DNA of 64,000 bases from Lutraria lutraria (GCA_964023205.1 OZ026840.1:33583336-33647335), one strand, 5' to 3'. Shown: positions 48,546-62,449, counted from the stretch's first letter. Numbers and translations are program-made. The notes: generated by a model not told the origin, from the letters alone.

Positions 48546-50000
48546 CAACCGGAGGGAGCATTGTGTTTATAAAACACATCTTGTTATTTTTTTTATTTTT
48601 TTTAAAAACGTTTTGCCGAATGCGTTATATTGTACATGTATATCCGAATGGCTGTATTGGAATACGAATGTATGATAAAGTATTTTTTGTGTTCATCTTT
48701 ATTGTTATCAACCAGATGTGTTCATCTTTAATTATTAAACCAGATATAATTCTCATGTGATACAAAACTTGCGTTTTATGTAATAGCCGTCAAGTAAGAC
48801 AACTGGTAAAACATCGTCGCGTATCTGGTAGTGATTATCTCCCTTTGAGGTATATCAGTCAATGTCAACTGGTCCCCGTTCCATGCTACAGTGTTTCTCT
48901 ATAATTTGAATCATGCTGCATTAAATACCATCGACGTATTAAGAAAGGATTTTTCAACTTGTATGTAAATAAATGAACTGAATAATTATTATATTGCATA
49001 AATTATATTAATTGATAAGCGGTCTAAGTGTAAAGCCTACTATTTCTGCGGCAATACCATTCCTACAACAATCAAGTGAATGTTCTTTTGACTGAATAAG
49101 ACACGAGACTTGTTTTAGATTCATTCTTGAAGGTCCAAATGGCATTTCGGGAAACGATTTGGCTACATTTGTGTCTACTGTCCGCGGTTGGGGCATGTTC
49201 GTTATATACGCGGTAATTTAAAGAGCCTTTCTCGTCTGTTATGGACAGGGTTCTGTTGTTCACGGGTGTCTGTTAGCACTGGATAAGCTGTATTTAATTC
49301 TGAGAGTATGATAAAAATAAAAGTAGTAAATAGTTGGGTTTTATTTTAGATACATAGATGTACATGATACACGTATTGACTACGTAGAGACAAAAGTTGC
49401 AAATATTCAATATTCATTAATATTACTTTATTTGACGTTTCAAATACATGTATTACCAAACTTCACCAACATATTGTAAATTATAATGCGAAGCGCCATT
49501 GAAAATTATAATTGATTTGGAGTTACAATGAAATTACTTAACATGCAAATACTTTCGAAGCTCATTGTTATTCATATTTAGACAACTTTATCGCGTGTTA
49601 TAATCGTCGTATCATATGTGGATATTTTGTTAAATGGATTATGTATGGCCTTTACAGGCTGTCATCTCAGACGCATTGCGTCTACTTTTCGTTCGTCCCT
49701 CGGTATTGAGGGATGGAAACCCTACATGATGCGTGTATATGGTTGCACGGTCATGCATAGCTCCCCTGTCTGCCTCCTTTATAATTATTGTCTGTTTGCG
49801 TCTCCTTCATAGTTATTGTATGTTCTCATATCCCTTTAAAATAAAGCATGTTGGTACCTTTGAATTATCGCCCATATTTTACGTTTAATCCAAACATCTC
49901 CATGTTTACGTAATATCACTTAAATTCCTTCTTGTTAACGCTAGTCTATAAGTTATTTTTAGTCCGTTTGCATCAGTAAGTTAATAAAATAGTAGACAGA
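48546..50000. other. Intergenic, one weak exon-like segment
   Basis: At 49119-49211 a segment after a TTTTAG acceptor reads FILEGPNGISGNDLATFVST and ends before GTAATT. It is coding-like but isolated. Nothing else supported. Confidence 0.3.
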
Positions 50001-50009
50001 CAGGAAGTG

Positions 50010-50440
50010 AGTCTTCCCTATGGGCATGTTGGGGAGGTGGTCCCTTGGTTGGATGGTACCACGGGGGAAGGGTTTCATGGGAGGAAGAGGTTCCAATTGG
50101 ACCTCTCCGCCCTCATGGGGACCCTCCCCATAGTACCCCCATGGGACCCTTCCCCCATGGGATCCCTCCTACATGGGACTCCTTCCCCATGGGATGCCCC
50201 CATGGGAAACCCCATGGACCCCTCCCTTCATGGGAACCCCTCCCGCATGCCTCCATGGGGGAAGGGGTTCCATGTGGGTAGGGGGCCCATTGTGCATCCT
50301 ATGGGGGAGGGTCCCATGGAGGAGGGATCCCATGAAGGAGGGATCCTATGGGGGATGGGTGCGGAAGGTCCCATGGGGCGGAGGGGTCCCTTGGTTGTGT
50401 TGCCTCCAGTATACATTGTTTCCCCCCCCCCCCCCCCAAT
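50010..50440. repeat. CCATGGGG low-complexity minisatellite and C-run
   Basis: Dense irregular repetition of CCATGGGR / TCCCCCATGGGA words on both strands, followed by a 16-base C run near 50422. Open frames up to 148 codons here arise from the repetition. GC content is far above the surroundings. Confidence 0.9.
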
Positions 50441-50609
50441 ATCATGCTCGTAGTAAGAATAAATCAAGAAACCAAACGGCTCTTGTGCTGAACTGAAATC
50501 AGAGAATGACTTCGTCAACAAAACATTATTGTCCTCAAATACCGAGATCGTTTTCAAACTGCCAATGAAACAAAGGGGTATCACCAGCTATGTATTAGTT
50601 GCTCTACCA

Positions 50610-50985
50610 CACGCCAACGCCACTTAACTGATGTATACAGATTTTCGCATAAATTGATGGATGGAAGGCATGAGGTATGGTGTCATCGAGATGAACGTTA
50701 CATAGAATGCTTCACCCGACAGTGATATTTGATGTTATATTATGGTCGGGCATATCATGGCAACAGAAGAAACATTGGCAAGTCTTACGGCTTAGATATA
50801 CATTGACTAGGCATTGCAATCATGCGCTGTACCCTTTCTTCAAGACCACATTGACGTCACATTGTATCAATAGGACAATGCTAGACCACATTCAGCCAAA
50901 GTATCATCTGCTTTCCTGTGCCAACACATTAGTTTCTGGCATAGCGGGCGTCTTCGCCAGACCTGGGGTATAATGAACATTAATT
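50610..50985 (+). pseudogene. Tc1/mariner transposase remnant
   Basis: Read across frames: DGRHEVWCHRDERY, then ILWSGISWQQKKHWQV, TLTRHCNHALYPFF and, after a frame change and an in-frame TAG, QxDNARPHSAKVSSAFL. These match the order of the Tc1 DDE domain (VWxRxGERY, VWGGIS, QDNARPH with the second Asp). Frameshifts and stops make it inactive. Terminal repeats were not identified. Confidence 0.8.
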
Positions 50986-52641
50986 GTGATTAGCACCGAT
51001 GTACATATGTCTAGTGCACATGCAGTTAACTCATCAAAACAAGTTTTATCATGTAACAACTTAACTTGGTTTCCATTCGGCTTCTCTTAAAACACAACTA
51101 TTAGTATATCCTCCCTAGAACTTATTTTACTCTGGTGTGTTCCTCTCTCTCGAACCAGCACTGTGTTTCAGTCTGTTGTAGTTTTCGAAACATATAGAGA
51201 ATATTGACACAAAAGAAAAGCAATAAAACTGAAACAAAACATCATTTGACATGTCAGGGTTTTCTCGGTATTTTGGGAGTATGACCCATACACTTGGGAT
51301 TTGGAATTGTTGCGGTGTTTTAATCGAAATTGGGATTTTTTTGCAATTTTTGCAATGTTCAACTTACTCCCCCATAGAACAGTAGCAGAATAAGGTATTT
51401 ACTACCAATAGTGATTGGGATTTTTTTATTGGGAATTTTTGTCTGTGAATTGGGAAAAAAGATACTATTTTCCATTGGGAATATGACCGAATTTCGGCTA
51501 TAAAATCGCCCCCCCCCCAAAAAAAAAAATCCCTGCATGTATACCATCGATTTTGAATATACGAACATAAATTATACAGCATAATTGTACATGTACATAT
51601 ATCACACAGACATACGCGGTCAGTTAGTCTTTTTTGCCTAGTAAGATTGTACAAATATTTCAATACATGTACTTGATACAATTTGCATATAAAAAATAAT
51701 ATATTTATTCAGTGACTTGATTATTTAACACGTTTATGTAAGTAGGTTATGGTAGCATTTAGTTCGTACTTTAAAAATCTAGCATACGAGTGTATTAGGA
51801 GCAGGCTGGGTTTTTTTCAACTTTATTCGGGAAGGGAAAACTAAACGCAAGTTAAACAGGAAAAGGTGCTTCGACTGCAACTCCTGGAATGGTTGACAGT
51901 ACTTTGCGGTGTGCGTGGGATGATTCGAACACTATCCCTGAGAGGAAAAGAGAAATAAAGTTTCAATTTGAAGTGGAAATACGTGACTATAGACTGAATA
52001 AGATGCTGTATCCAAAACTGATGGTCATGCGGAAATAATTTTGCATCCTTACTCCAGGCCTGTTATTGTTGATTGTTTCAGATATTTTAAAATCGCGGGT
52101 TTTATACCTGTTTGCAACAAGTTTATTTATACAGGGAGTATGTAATATAAGATTCCGTTTTCCCGGATGAAGCACAATCGTGACCATATTCTCAGCCAGT
52201 AACTCCACACCAATGGTAATTTGAAGACAATGGTCATTGAATGATTGATATAGAAGAGTAAAACTTCGGTTTTATTGGAAGTGGTTTTAATTCACCGATT
52301 ATTGTGAATTACCAAATCTTGCATTATATTCTAAATTACATCTTTTTCATTTGGGTTTAACCATCACACCAACAGCCAGTTTCATTCGATGGCTTTTCAA
52401 TCATAAACGGTAGAACGTAAGCTAGTTGGACAGCTTCCTCACATGCGAAATTTGTCAGGTCACGGGCGATATTTGAACTCACAGCAGATAAGGGTAAGAG
52501 ATAACTAGTCAGTGAACATGACCACAAGATGGTACAAGCCAGGTGGTCTTTTAGCACAGGTTTAACTACTTGATATTAAGTCTTCCATTTACATCAAACC
52601 GAGTGGTCTGAATAGTGAGGTTTCATAATCATATCGAAATA
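50986..52641. other. Intergenic
   Basis: At 51270-51535 'TTGGGATTTTTTTNTTGGGAA' recurs and ends in a C10-A11 run. It looks like a degenerate repeat, family unknown. No gene. Confidence 0.4.
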
Positions 52642-52819
52642 CAGTCAAATCTGTGATCAAAGGCCACCATTTGTTAAGACAAAATGTGGCCTTTATTGAC
52701 AGGTGACCTTTATCCGAAGACCATTGTGTTCTTAAGAAGCGATGACGGGTCTTAAAAGAATGGCCTTTCTTCACTGGGTGGCTTTTAATTGGGAGGTGGC
52801 CGCTAACACATGTTGACTG
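52642..52819. mobile_element. MITE family A, copy 3
   Basis: CAGTCAAATCTGTGATCAAA at the left and GCTAACACATGTTGACTG at the right. It is in the opposite orientation to the copies at 4495 and 6577. Confidence 0.75.
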
Positions 52820-53124
52820 TTCATGTAAAGAGGATATATTGGGAATTGATCCGAACATAAGTCGTCTTTATAATGAGAGGCCACTAATTGTGGTCCTACT
52901 GTATATTAATGATAAATATACTTTTTAAGTACTAAATATCTCTGTCATGAATCATTAAGCTAATAGATACGTGTACACTTACTACCTACTTAAAAAATGA
53001 TAATCCATCGACCGAGGTTTAAACACCATTATAAATACGTTGTTTTCTTTCTCTAAATGAAATATTAACTCACTTAACACTGAAGAAATCGATACACGAT
53101 AAAAAAGAAAATATAAACTAGAAA

Positions 53125-56100
53125 ATGCCTAGTATATTAATGAATAATGTTAGATTTGTAATGGTATTCATCCTCTACGTTTGGGACGTTACAAATGGAT
53201 TTAATACATTACCAGCAGATAATGAGAATATTGTGAGTACATTGTTATTTCAATTTTATTTTTTAATAAAATTTTACCAGTACTGGTTTGTTAATTTTCC
53301 TATTAGGAGCCAATGTAGACCAATTGTAATACCTTCCTATATACTCTCTAAAGTAAAGCTAACCCAATACAACTATGTGGTCTCATTATGAAATTACCAT
53401 AAAAGGTCATATTGAAAGCGGTCCCGAACATAGTTTCGTTTTAGTTCAAGATCTATAATCATGATTGTGGTACATTGTTTTGATACCACAGAGGCGAGAA
53501 CAATGGCGGCGCCCAAGAGTTCGAATGTTAGTCGTATTATTCGTCGAAAGTTTAATTTTCATGTAGCCCATGTTCCAGCCAACAACTGCCCACTTCAAAT
53601 TTCTCTGCAGGGTCTATGGACAAACTTCGACAGTAACAATGCTAATTTTGGTATTGATGGATTCGGAAAATTGTAGGCTTGAATATGGGCTACATGAAAA
53701 ATTATTAAGATTTAATACAAAAACATCATTTAGACATAAAACATCCGATTGTGTGTTTCCACTTCATGTGCTTAACAAACAGGTATTATTTTACAATGCT
53801 TCTTGAATATTTATGTCACTTCGGAAGTTTTTGTCAATAAGTCAGTACGAAAATGTGAATTGGAAAACTTAGTAAATATCCAAATATTATTGACATTCAT
53901 ATTTCTAGGGGCCACCAATATGCACGTCATCGAACAGTCTGTGTGGATTAGACTATCGTGTTGTAAGTGGTGTAGATAAGACGGTAACCCCACTGCATAG
54001 TAACCATGAGATCTGCGCGTGCCCTGATACTTTTGAAAATAAATGCGCTGTGGCATCGGATTGGAAAAATATGAATAATTCCGTTGTTCAAAGTTTGTTG
54101 TCTGGACGTAAGTGACATTTACTTGTTCTTCTTTTGTTAGTTTAATTATTCCTAATTTTTTAAGATGTTCTGAAAATACAGATAATTTTGCACTAAGGCC
54201 AACCTTTGATACATGTTGATTGACAGTTAGTTACATGACCAAAGTTTAACTGTGGGTAAACAGTTATGCATCTTTTTGTTAACGTTATAATGTCTCTTCT
54301 AAAACGAAAAGCAGGAACAAAAAAGGAAAAAGACATCCCACTAAAATCAGGTGATTTATGAATGAGTCAGTCGCGTAACTATGAGGTTGTGGCCACATTT
54401 GATACATACCTTACCGAGGCAATACCCCCCGGGAAATGAGTTTTGTCCGACACTTTTTTATTGTTCTGCGTATATGTTGGGTATTGGATTGGGGGGTTTG
54501 GGCAAGTGTTCTTTGGGAAGCTGGTATGTTTCTTACGTGTCTTTTTATAGAAATTATTTTCTTATCTACATGTATCTTTAAACCAATGAATGTTCGGAAC
54601 TGATAAAAAACAATAAGAAGACACTTACGACGCATTGATTACGGTAAACATTGCGGAAGAGATAAGAAGACAACAATCCAAGTGAGATGATATCTTGATA
54701 TCAATAACAAAAACATCGCAATCAAACTTCCGTCTGTTTTATAATAAACTAAAATTTACGTCACACAAAAAGCCAAATTCATTTGGCAACTTTCCTGTTT
54801 TAAAAGTAGAGGAAGATCCAACGCGAACTCCGGGGTAGAACTACCGGCCTTCCGTAAGCTAGTCTCAATGACAACCGAGGACATTACAAAAAGAAAATGT
54901 GATAAAGTCTGGCCCAAAAATATGCTAAATACCATCTGTGTTCCATAACTCTATGGAGACGATTTTAAATCAATAAAATGAAATAATATTGCTCTGAAAC
55001 GCTTGATAGAATACTGCATGGATATAGCGGTGATCAAACTAGGCAATTTTAAAAATGGATGTACAATATTTTTTAAATCATTAGCAGCACTCTCTCGTAC
55101 ACTAACTTTATAGTTATATAAACTGTCGGGGCTTATTTGCCGTACGGTAATTGACAGTTTCTTATGCTCCTAAGAATTATATTTATTTAAGAAATTCTAT
55201 TTACATACATATTTTTTAGCGGGCGATCAACTACTTGTGAAAATCACTTATTGCAAACTTCCGGCTCCAAAACGAGACTGTCGAATGAATGATCCTGTGT
55301 TAGTTATTAGGGGGCGTGGTCCGTTAATGTTTGAGATTGTTGACGACATGCTGTGTCGATGTGAACGCCCCCTTGTGGCGCAGTCGTCATGGATACATGG
55401 GGAGTATGATTATGTGTCGTATGGATGTGGTCAGGTAAAATACAAACGTATTTTTTTTATTTTGGCAAAACAAAGTTTTGAAAATTCTCCACGAAAACAG
55501 TTGATGTAAACAAATATTACAGCTCTTTAAGCAGCTTACTGCCTTCTGGATCAGTTGAAGGTATAGCTCTTTGACAGCTTGTTAAAGGTCAAAGGAGATA
55601 TTTATATTCTGTGGTAATTAGGTATATTTGCAATTATTTTGATAGCGCCACTGCGTAACCTTTATTAACATTCCAATCCAAACAATATGCAATTATTTTC
55701 ATAGCGTATGTCAACCTTATATGCATGTACTTATGAAGAAGTTGCAATAACCTTGTGGGGCCTTAGTGCTTTTGGAACCCTGAAAAAACGTTTGGTTGGC
55801 GGTAGGGCTGAACAGTACAATACCATAGTTTTCTCAGGTTTGATTGCGTCTTCAAAATTACAAGGTACAAGCGTAAACATCCCAAGAGCAATGTAACCAG
55901 ACGTTGTTTATTGTGCTGTGTCTATTTCAGTCGCGATGTGTCAAGAGAGACAAAACAATATGCGGAGAAGTGACTAACGAGAACAACAGTTTGAAGAGTC
56001 GATCTTTTTGTCGGTGTAAACGTCAGGAAATTTGTTCGGGCGATATACCGAAGCTTGAAGGAGAAACAGCGGAACATAAATGTCTTAAAACAAACATTAA

Positions 56101-56140
56101 TTTCATGCATGCGCAAAGACCTAACTTCAAGCAGGTTTAA
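53125..56140 (+). CDS. Secreted cysteine-rich protein with three CxC modules, four exons
   Basis: Exons 53125-53232, 53909-54107, 55220-55434 and 55931-56140 (TAA) join in frame with GT/AG borders, giving 243 residues. Exon 1 is a signal peptide (MNNVRFVMVFILYVWDVTNG region). Exons 2, 3 and 4 each encode one module with the order C...C...CxC...C: CAC in exon 2, CRC in exon 3 and CRC in exon 4. There are 16 cysteines in all, an even number as expected for disulfide-bonded extracellular protein. Spacing differs between modules (CxC to next Cys about 7, 23 and 5). No membrane segment follows. I do not recognise the family. The pattern recalls uncharacterised invertebrate secreted Cys-rich proteins, including some centipede venom families, but that is only a resemblance and gives no function. 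AATAAA occurs at 56244-56249. Confidence 0.8.
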
Positions 56141-56243
56141 CTGACTGGCGTGTGTCTGGGGATTCTTCATGACTTATAGACAGTAGTAAATTATTAAACT
56201 TTGAATACATTTGTATTTGTATTATAATCGTACATTATTTTGT

Positions 56244-56249
56244 AATAAA
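56244..56249 (+). promoter_or_regulatory. Poly(A) signal of the Cys-rich gene
   Basis: AATAAA about 100 bases after the stop codon, in an AT-rich tail. Confidence 0.55.
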
Positions 56250-59200
56250 TGTAAACAAAATTAAATATATTTCATTTGGTTTTTTTTCTACGGATTATTT
56301 TCGTCTGACTTATCATGAACAAGAAAAACTATAACAAAACGTTTGGTTTATGTTTTTTTGTATGAAGTTGCTTTTTTCATAAAGGATATTGTCTGCATAT
56401 TTGATTCAATCCAAGGGTATAACATATTTACATGATATGAGTAATACACATTATAATGACAATCATGAGTATTTGACAAATGAATAAATTTATGTATATA
56501 GTTCACAAGCACATGGTTATATCATACCCTACATCAATCAAATAGAATCAACCCTAAATGTTAACGAATTCACCATAAAACTGAGGACTATCATACAACC
56601 ACATGGAACTTCAAATAGCCACACAGCAACTTAGCTATGTAATGCCTTCATGATTTACTTACCTGTCAACTATTAATAGATTCCGTCATCACCATTAGCC
56701 AATCAAATGGCCAGGAATAGCCAAACTAGTATTAGACACTACAGTAAGTTCTCGCATACAGCTATAGTAAACAAATACTCGTAAGTATAATTCGTCTAGA
56801 AAATAGATGAATACCCATGTTGCAATTCAACTCATCGCCTTATGCTACTCAACATCATCAATGGGCTTACAAAGGGAGACATATAAACCAATCTGAGGTT
56901 AACTGTTCGTGACATTCAATTATGAAATTATAGCATACTTTACATTGTGGCACTAATTCTTACTAATTGTATTCATTATGCCATCTAAACTAACATAACT
57001 TACGTAGCCAAATGCCTCCCCTGTGAGTCTCTACTAAAACAATAGAATAATACTAGCAGAGAAATTATCATACTCAAATCAAGCGAACGACGCATTTAAA
57101 GCTTATGGTATGAAAATTGGAATTAGGATCTGACTTAGTCATTTTACAGAAACCGGTCACTGATTATTAGAGGGTTCAGCAATGCAATCAATCTGAAAAT
57201 GCAGCATGACCATTGGTCCAAATCGAATTTATAGGGAACTTTGGAAAAGGGACTTCATTTGCCGAATCTGAGATCAGATTTAATGGCATTGGTTCTTTTA
57301 ATGGGCGAGACAATGATGAAGTAGGCTCCCATTGGACTAAATAACATCCATATTCTTTAGGCGTTCTTTGAGGACCATCACGTTGAAGCTGTCAATGACA
57401 AAACAGAACAAAAAAATATGTTATTAAATTGCTAAGCACAAATAAAAGAATTATAACATAGTGGCTCTCATACCCATATTATTTCTATAATTATCATAAA
57501 TTGAATAATTAATTAGAGAGACATGAATTTGTATATACCAGTCTGTATTTTAAATAATGAAAAGAGTACATTTAACATGTCTGTATTGGCAGTAGAACAA
57601 GTCTCTGTAAACAACTTAAGTCAGCATACCACAGATGTCGTCAATATACTAATTGGTATTTTGGGATGTTTGCATTATACTGTAACTTTGTTAAAAGTTT
57701 ATAATAATTATTGTAAATTGATCGACGAAAAATGATAACTTTTTGCTACTTTTGGAAGTCTAATTTAAAACAAGACATTCCGAATTAGTATTGCATCAGA
57801 TAATTAACCTATAATTTCATAAGGTCATAAGACTTGTGGTTCCAAAAACTTCATTGGATAATGATGATAACGCCCACTGCTGTCAATAACATTTTTAGAT
57901 ACCATGTAACTAATTGTCTTGGGTGTGAGCGAGAAGAAAATGAGAGAGAAAATAATAACATTTTAATTTGATTAAACATAACTATACGATCATGGATTGT
58001 TTTTCTTTATGTCACCAATCACTATGTGACAGAATGTACGCACGCTGAAATGTGATACATTGAGTAACGCATATGTATATGATCGCTGTTTACATTTGCT
58101 TTGTTCCTATTTGTAAAGAAACATATAGCAATGCAAAATGCGACATGATTTTACACGGACTCCTCCAAAATCGACAGCATAATAATAAGACACAAAAACG
58201 CCAAGGTGGACGATACTGCTCCTCCAACTCCACCAATAGCACCGTCCACAAAGCATTAGGCATGACTGACAATAATTGCAAAACCGAGGCGTTTAACGTC
58301 ACACTAACAGCCACGGACATTTGGAGACTTCCCAAGTTTTAATGATGAAGGAAGACACTAGACTTACACCTGGATAGAACCACTGATCTTCCGTATGCTA
58401 GTGGGACAGCTTCTTTCTTTGTGTGTGAAAGTTGGTTCAAGGTGGGATTTGCGTGGTGGTGTCGTATTGTTTGAACAGTAAACACGTCCATCCTCTATCT
58501 TAGATTGGGGTAAGACATGAACTTTAGAACCTTAAATTAAAGGAACTGGATGTTGTTATGATATAGTAGTCGAATATTAGATAAACAGATAAATACAAGT
58601 TATATATCCGTAAAGTTGAAACCGTTTCCGTAAAAGCACACTTCTCACGCTGAAAGCCAGCTTCATTCCCACACCCACACACATGTCACGTTTTATCATC
58701 TACGAAACAGAAACGGAAACTTGTGAAATATCAATAGCAACTACTCGGGTATTTCCGTGAGGGAGAAGACGTTAGGATTTCCGATTGGTGAAATATCTGA
58801 TTAATCAATTTCCTAATCATAAAGTGTATTTTGTCGCATTTTGATATGTATATACAGTAAAGCACTGTTGAGGGGAACTTGGATAGAGCAAACGATACAG
58901 TGATGTACTTTTATTCCTACCTTCCTAGAACAATCCGTTGCAACATTGTTATTGATGTAATAAAATACGGATAAAGAACTTATTCCGGTCCCCGAAATTC
59001 ATTATGGTCAAGTTTTACAGTAACTCGACCAGTAAGAAGTTATATTAGTTTAAAAGGACAAACTCTTATGAAAATTTAAATATTTTTTAAAATAACACTA
59101 TAGCTTGACTATGTGTTTTGAGCCGTGACGAAATTATTCAGAATAATTCACTAAGTCAAAAAGGAGATACGGATATTGGGATCAAATCTGGAATTGAATT

Positions 59201-59524
59201 TCATAGAAATTATGTTCTACCCAAGGCACCAGCGCGACACTTAAAATAACGTGTGCTAAATTATTCTTATCTACTATCCATAAATGCCTTTTATTCAATA
59301 CCATAATTATGTCCCGATTATCTACATCCCCCAGTTGATTTAATGTATTCTTCCGTCATGGCTCAAAACACGTGGTCGAGCTATACTACGGATGACGGGA
59401 TGGTGGGCCAAAAACATGTTTACCGGGACGTTTTGACAAGAGAACGTAAAACAGTTACGTCTTATAAACGTGTACTTACGTGAGTTTTCATCCTATGCTG
59501 AAAACCCGGCTTGTCTCGAAGTTT
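56250..59524. other. Intergenic, nothing recognised
   Basis: AT-rich with only short random frames. A terminus-like 'ACAGTAAAGCACTGTTGAGG' at 58855 hints at a MITE end. Confidence 0.4.
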
Positions 59525-59790
59525 CGTGGCTCTACTTGCAGTAAGTGTCCTGAACTTTTAACGCCTTGATCTGGGTTCGATTCTCGGGTGTGACAATATT
59601 TGTCAAATATAATCAATTTCTCTTCATTTGTGGAGACATTGTCGGCTCCTTGTAAAAAAGGTAAGTTATGACAGGACTTGTTAAGAATACAGTTCAGGAA
59701 AACTGGTTAAGTGAACCGACCGCCGTATATAACTGAAATATCGTTGGAAAGGGCGTTATACCAACCGATATAGAAACTGCTTGAAACTAG
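59525..59790 (+). mobile_element. tRNA-derived SINE, copy 2 of the GGCGTTA-tail family
   Basis: A B-box-like GGGTTCGATTC, then AAGAATACAGTTCAGGAAAA, GACCGCCGTATATAACTGAA and GGGCGTTATACC. Same layout as 40790-41050, more diverged at the tRNA head. Confidence 0.8.
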
Positions 59791-60107
59791 AAAATTTTGA
59801 CCTATTTCAGTTATCAGACTCCACCCACACATATTAATATATTAATTAGCTTTACGTTATGTCCGTCCACGAGAATAGTATACAAAAATCACTGGTATTT
59901 TACAGTATCATTACGTCAAATACCGAGTATAAATAGCGAGAGTTATAGCTATATATATGACAGTAATTACGGAGAGATTTTATGTTGTGTGTTTTATGTT
60001 ATTCTATTATATAAGCAAATTTTAAGCTCCTTGTGTGAGAAGCTTTCATGTGAACATTACCTAATCGATAGCTTCGAATAAATTTAGTCGTAATCTTATT
60101 TGTAAGG

Positions 60108-60191
60108 ATGTCCGTTAGCAAGCAGTTAACCGCGATCGTGTGTGTTGTTTTAAGCATTTACGGGGCAGAATCAGCACCGTCGCTCGAATCG
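60108..60191 (+). CDS. Signal-peptide first exon of an unknown secreted protein (partial gene)
   Basis: ATG opens 28 codons (MSVSKQLTAIVCVVLSIYGA then ESAPSLES) directly followed by donor GTAAGA, phase 0. A Lys, a hydrophobic core and an A-x-A-like end (GAESAPS) make a clear secretion signal. Size and phase match exon 1 of the Cys-rich gene 7 kb upstream, so it may be a tandem relative. No matching second exon was found before the window ends, so its product is unknown. Confidence 0.5.
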
Positions 60192-61734
60192 GTAAGACTG
60201 TTAATGTTATTTCTTGTGTTATTTTTTCTTTACCAAATATTTATCAAAAAGACAGTAGTATTCTGCTTGATTCAGTATGTTTTCAATGAATAGTTTGTAA
60301 TGATAAATTAAATTATTTTTATAAATACATGTAACATTTTAGTTTTGTACGGCGGTTCGCCCAATTAGGTTGAACTATGTCCCGGAGTCCCAACGGCATG
60401 CCAACTTTAAAAACAAATTAAAGTTCATACTGTCATGACAGCAACATAAAGGCCCTTTTTAAAACTGTCAGATCTGATGATAACCCACGTAATAAAATGT
60501 TAGAGAGATGACGCTCATGCATGTAGTTTTTACATTCATTCGAATTGATAATCACATACGTTGAGCTTGAGTTTTTGGTAATAGTTTTCATACTGTTTTA
60601 ACACGGCTTATACTTGTCGCTTTCCCTTTTATCAATATTAGCGTTACACGACCATTAATTGTCGATCTCCCATAAAACACCATTAAAATAGATTAAATTG
60701 ACACAATAAGGTAACGTATACCTACTCTGTCTACTGCTTTCCAAAACCGCTGACATAGATCTAGTCTATATTGATTCCATTATGGATAATTTTGATATGA
60801 ACAGTGTGTGCAACCACTTGGTTTTTATGGGCGTAAAAACAAAAGTAATTTTTACGTCCGCTGAACGCGTAAAGCACACCGGTTAGCGATATATTGATAT
60901 TAAATATACCAGGGGCGATGAACACGAGCGAATTTCAATTCGTAGATTCATCGAACGGGGCTAGGTAACATCGTGTTACTGTAACAGCATTACGTCAATA
61001 TACCTATAAGAAACACGTCAGCCATGAATTATAAGGAATACAACACAGACTTGGTCGTAGGACAATCTTTATACTTCAACAACGTAATAATGATAATACT
61101 GAAGGTCAATAGAGTGCCTTAACTAGTTTCTAGCATAAACTACTTGGTTCTAGTCGCTGGTATTGAACAGAACAGAACATTTTAAGACGTGTACATGATA
61201 GTAGTGTAAATAGTCACACAACATAAAAATAACATAGACTATAAAAGGTCATAATTAAGCTGGTATAACATGTACAAGTATATAAAACACTCGTTTACTT
61301 GTAACAACTTGTATGTCACTAGATTCAGGTTCGGTTTTCTATTTTTCAACATCACCAAATCTGTTCGTCAACCGTATAGAAGTTACTCGCGCATTCTGTG
61401 TATTAAGATCTATCCACGCTTGGACATATCATGAGAATCAAAGCTCATAGATCATAAATATTGGCTATTATACTTCATTCAAATAATTATTGTCTATGAT
61501 ATATTCGTGACTCGGGCAGTTATCAAACCCGTGGCAGTCTATTAACTACTATCCAGCTCTCTCTAGCGAGTCTAGTGATTGTGCTAATTAAATGGACTAA
61601 TGATACACCACGAACCTAAAAGTACGGAACTGTTCGTATATTGTATCTTTTCAAATGCAATGTTATTATAATAACTTTAGTTTAAACTTATTTATTTAAA
61701 CCGATTATAGAATAGAGCAAGTCCTTACAACTTA
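60192..61734. other. Intron or intergenic, nothing recognised
   Basis: No Cys-rich exon or repeat that I can support. Confidence 0.4.
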
Positions 61735-61905
61735 TATTAACTACTCCCGATGACTGCTTCCTGGATTCTGGCCAGTACTAACGCTGAAAAAAGGACTTGT
61801 GAAGGTTCCAGTCAATTCTGCCAATGACGGGATTCGAACCCGCAACCTCCGGGTTAGGAGCCCGACGATGTACCACTACTCCTCCTTACTATACTGAATC
61901 TTATA
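61735..61905 (-). mobile_element. SINE with tRNA-Arg(CCT)-like head, copy 1
   Basis: On the minus strand the head reads GTAGTGGTACATCGTCGGGC, then the loop CTCCTAA (anticodon CCT), then GGTTGCGGGTTCGAATCCCG (T arm and B box). The body with AGTACTGGCCAGAATCCAGG continues to about 61735. The A and B boxes are intact. The body attached to the tRNA part marks it as a SINE rather than a tRNA gene. Confidence 0.75.
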
Positions 61906-62449
61906 TGGGAAGTTCATTAGACTATTTGTCATGTGAGAGAATGGCAAGCGTATGAATATTACAATTATGAATCACATATTATTTAACTTTGTTTACTACA
62001 TTATTACGTAACAAGAACGCGGGTAATTATTTTTATGCCGTGCTTGAGGTAATAGAAGGAATGTGTTTATATATCATTTTGGGTCAACGACACGTATAAA
62101 CAGATTTTTTTTGTTTATGCAAAATGCAGCAGAACACGGATTTAGGGAAATCCTGATGAGCCGAACAATAACTTCATGATATCTATATGAATAATATGAT
62201 AGCTATATCCGCGACAATGAAATAAAGAAAAGTGCATCCGTTGAAAAATGAATACTTCACTGTGTTCGATGCTTCACTCTATTTGAAGTTATTCATTGTA
62301 ACGGTGTTTTACTGTACATGAAAGTTTTTTTAAATATGTTTTCTTGGTGCCCCTAATCCTTTTGGTAAATGGTTAGACGTAAAACGGTATAAAATCTATA
62401 AAAACCTAAGATTTCAAGATAGTCGACAGTGATGCTAAATGCTTCTGCA

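Noticed and set aside
50007..50584. Open frames up to 148 codons on both strands
   Set aside because: They come from the CCATGGGG repetition; all frames stay open in such sequence and no splice or motif evidence exists.
53500..53520. ACAATGGCGGCGCCCAAG as a start of a nested gene
   Set aside because: It lies in intron 1 of the Cys-rich gene and the frame ends after about 58 codons without a donor that leads anywhere.
61820..61895. A true tRNA-Arg gene
   Set aside because: The acceptor stem is not convincing and the flanking body is shared with a second copy at 63373, so it is a SINE head.
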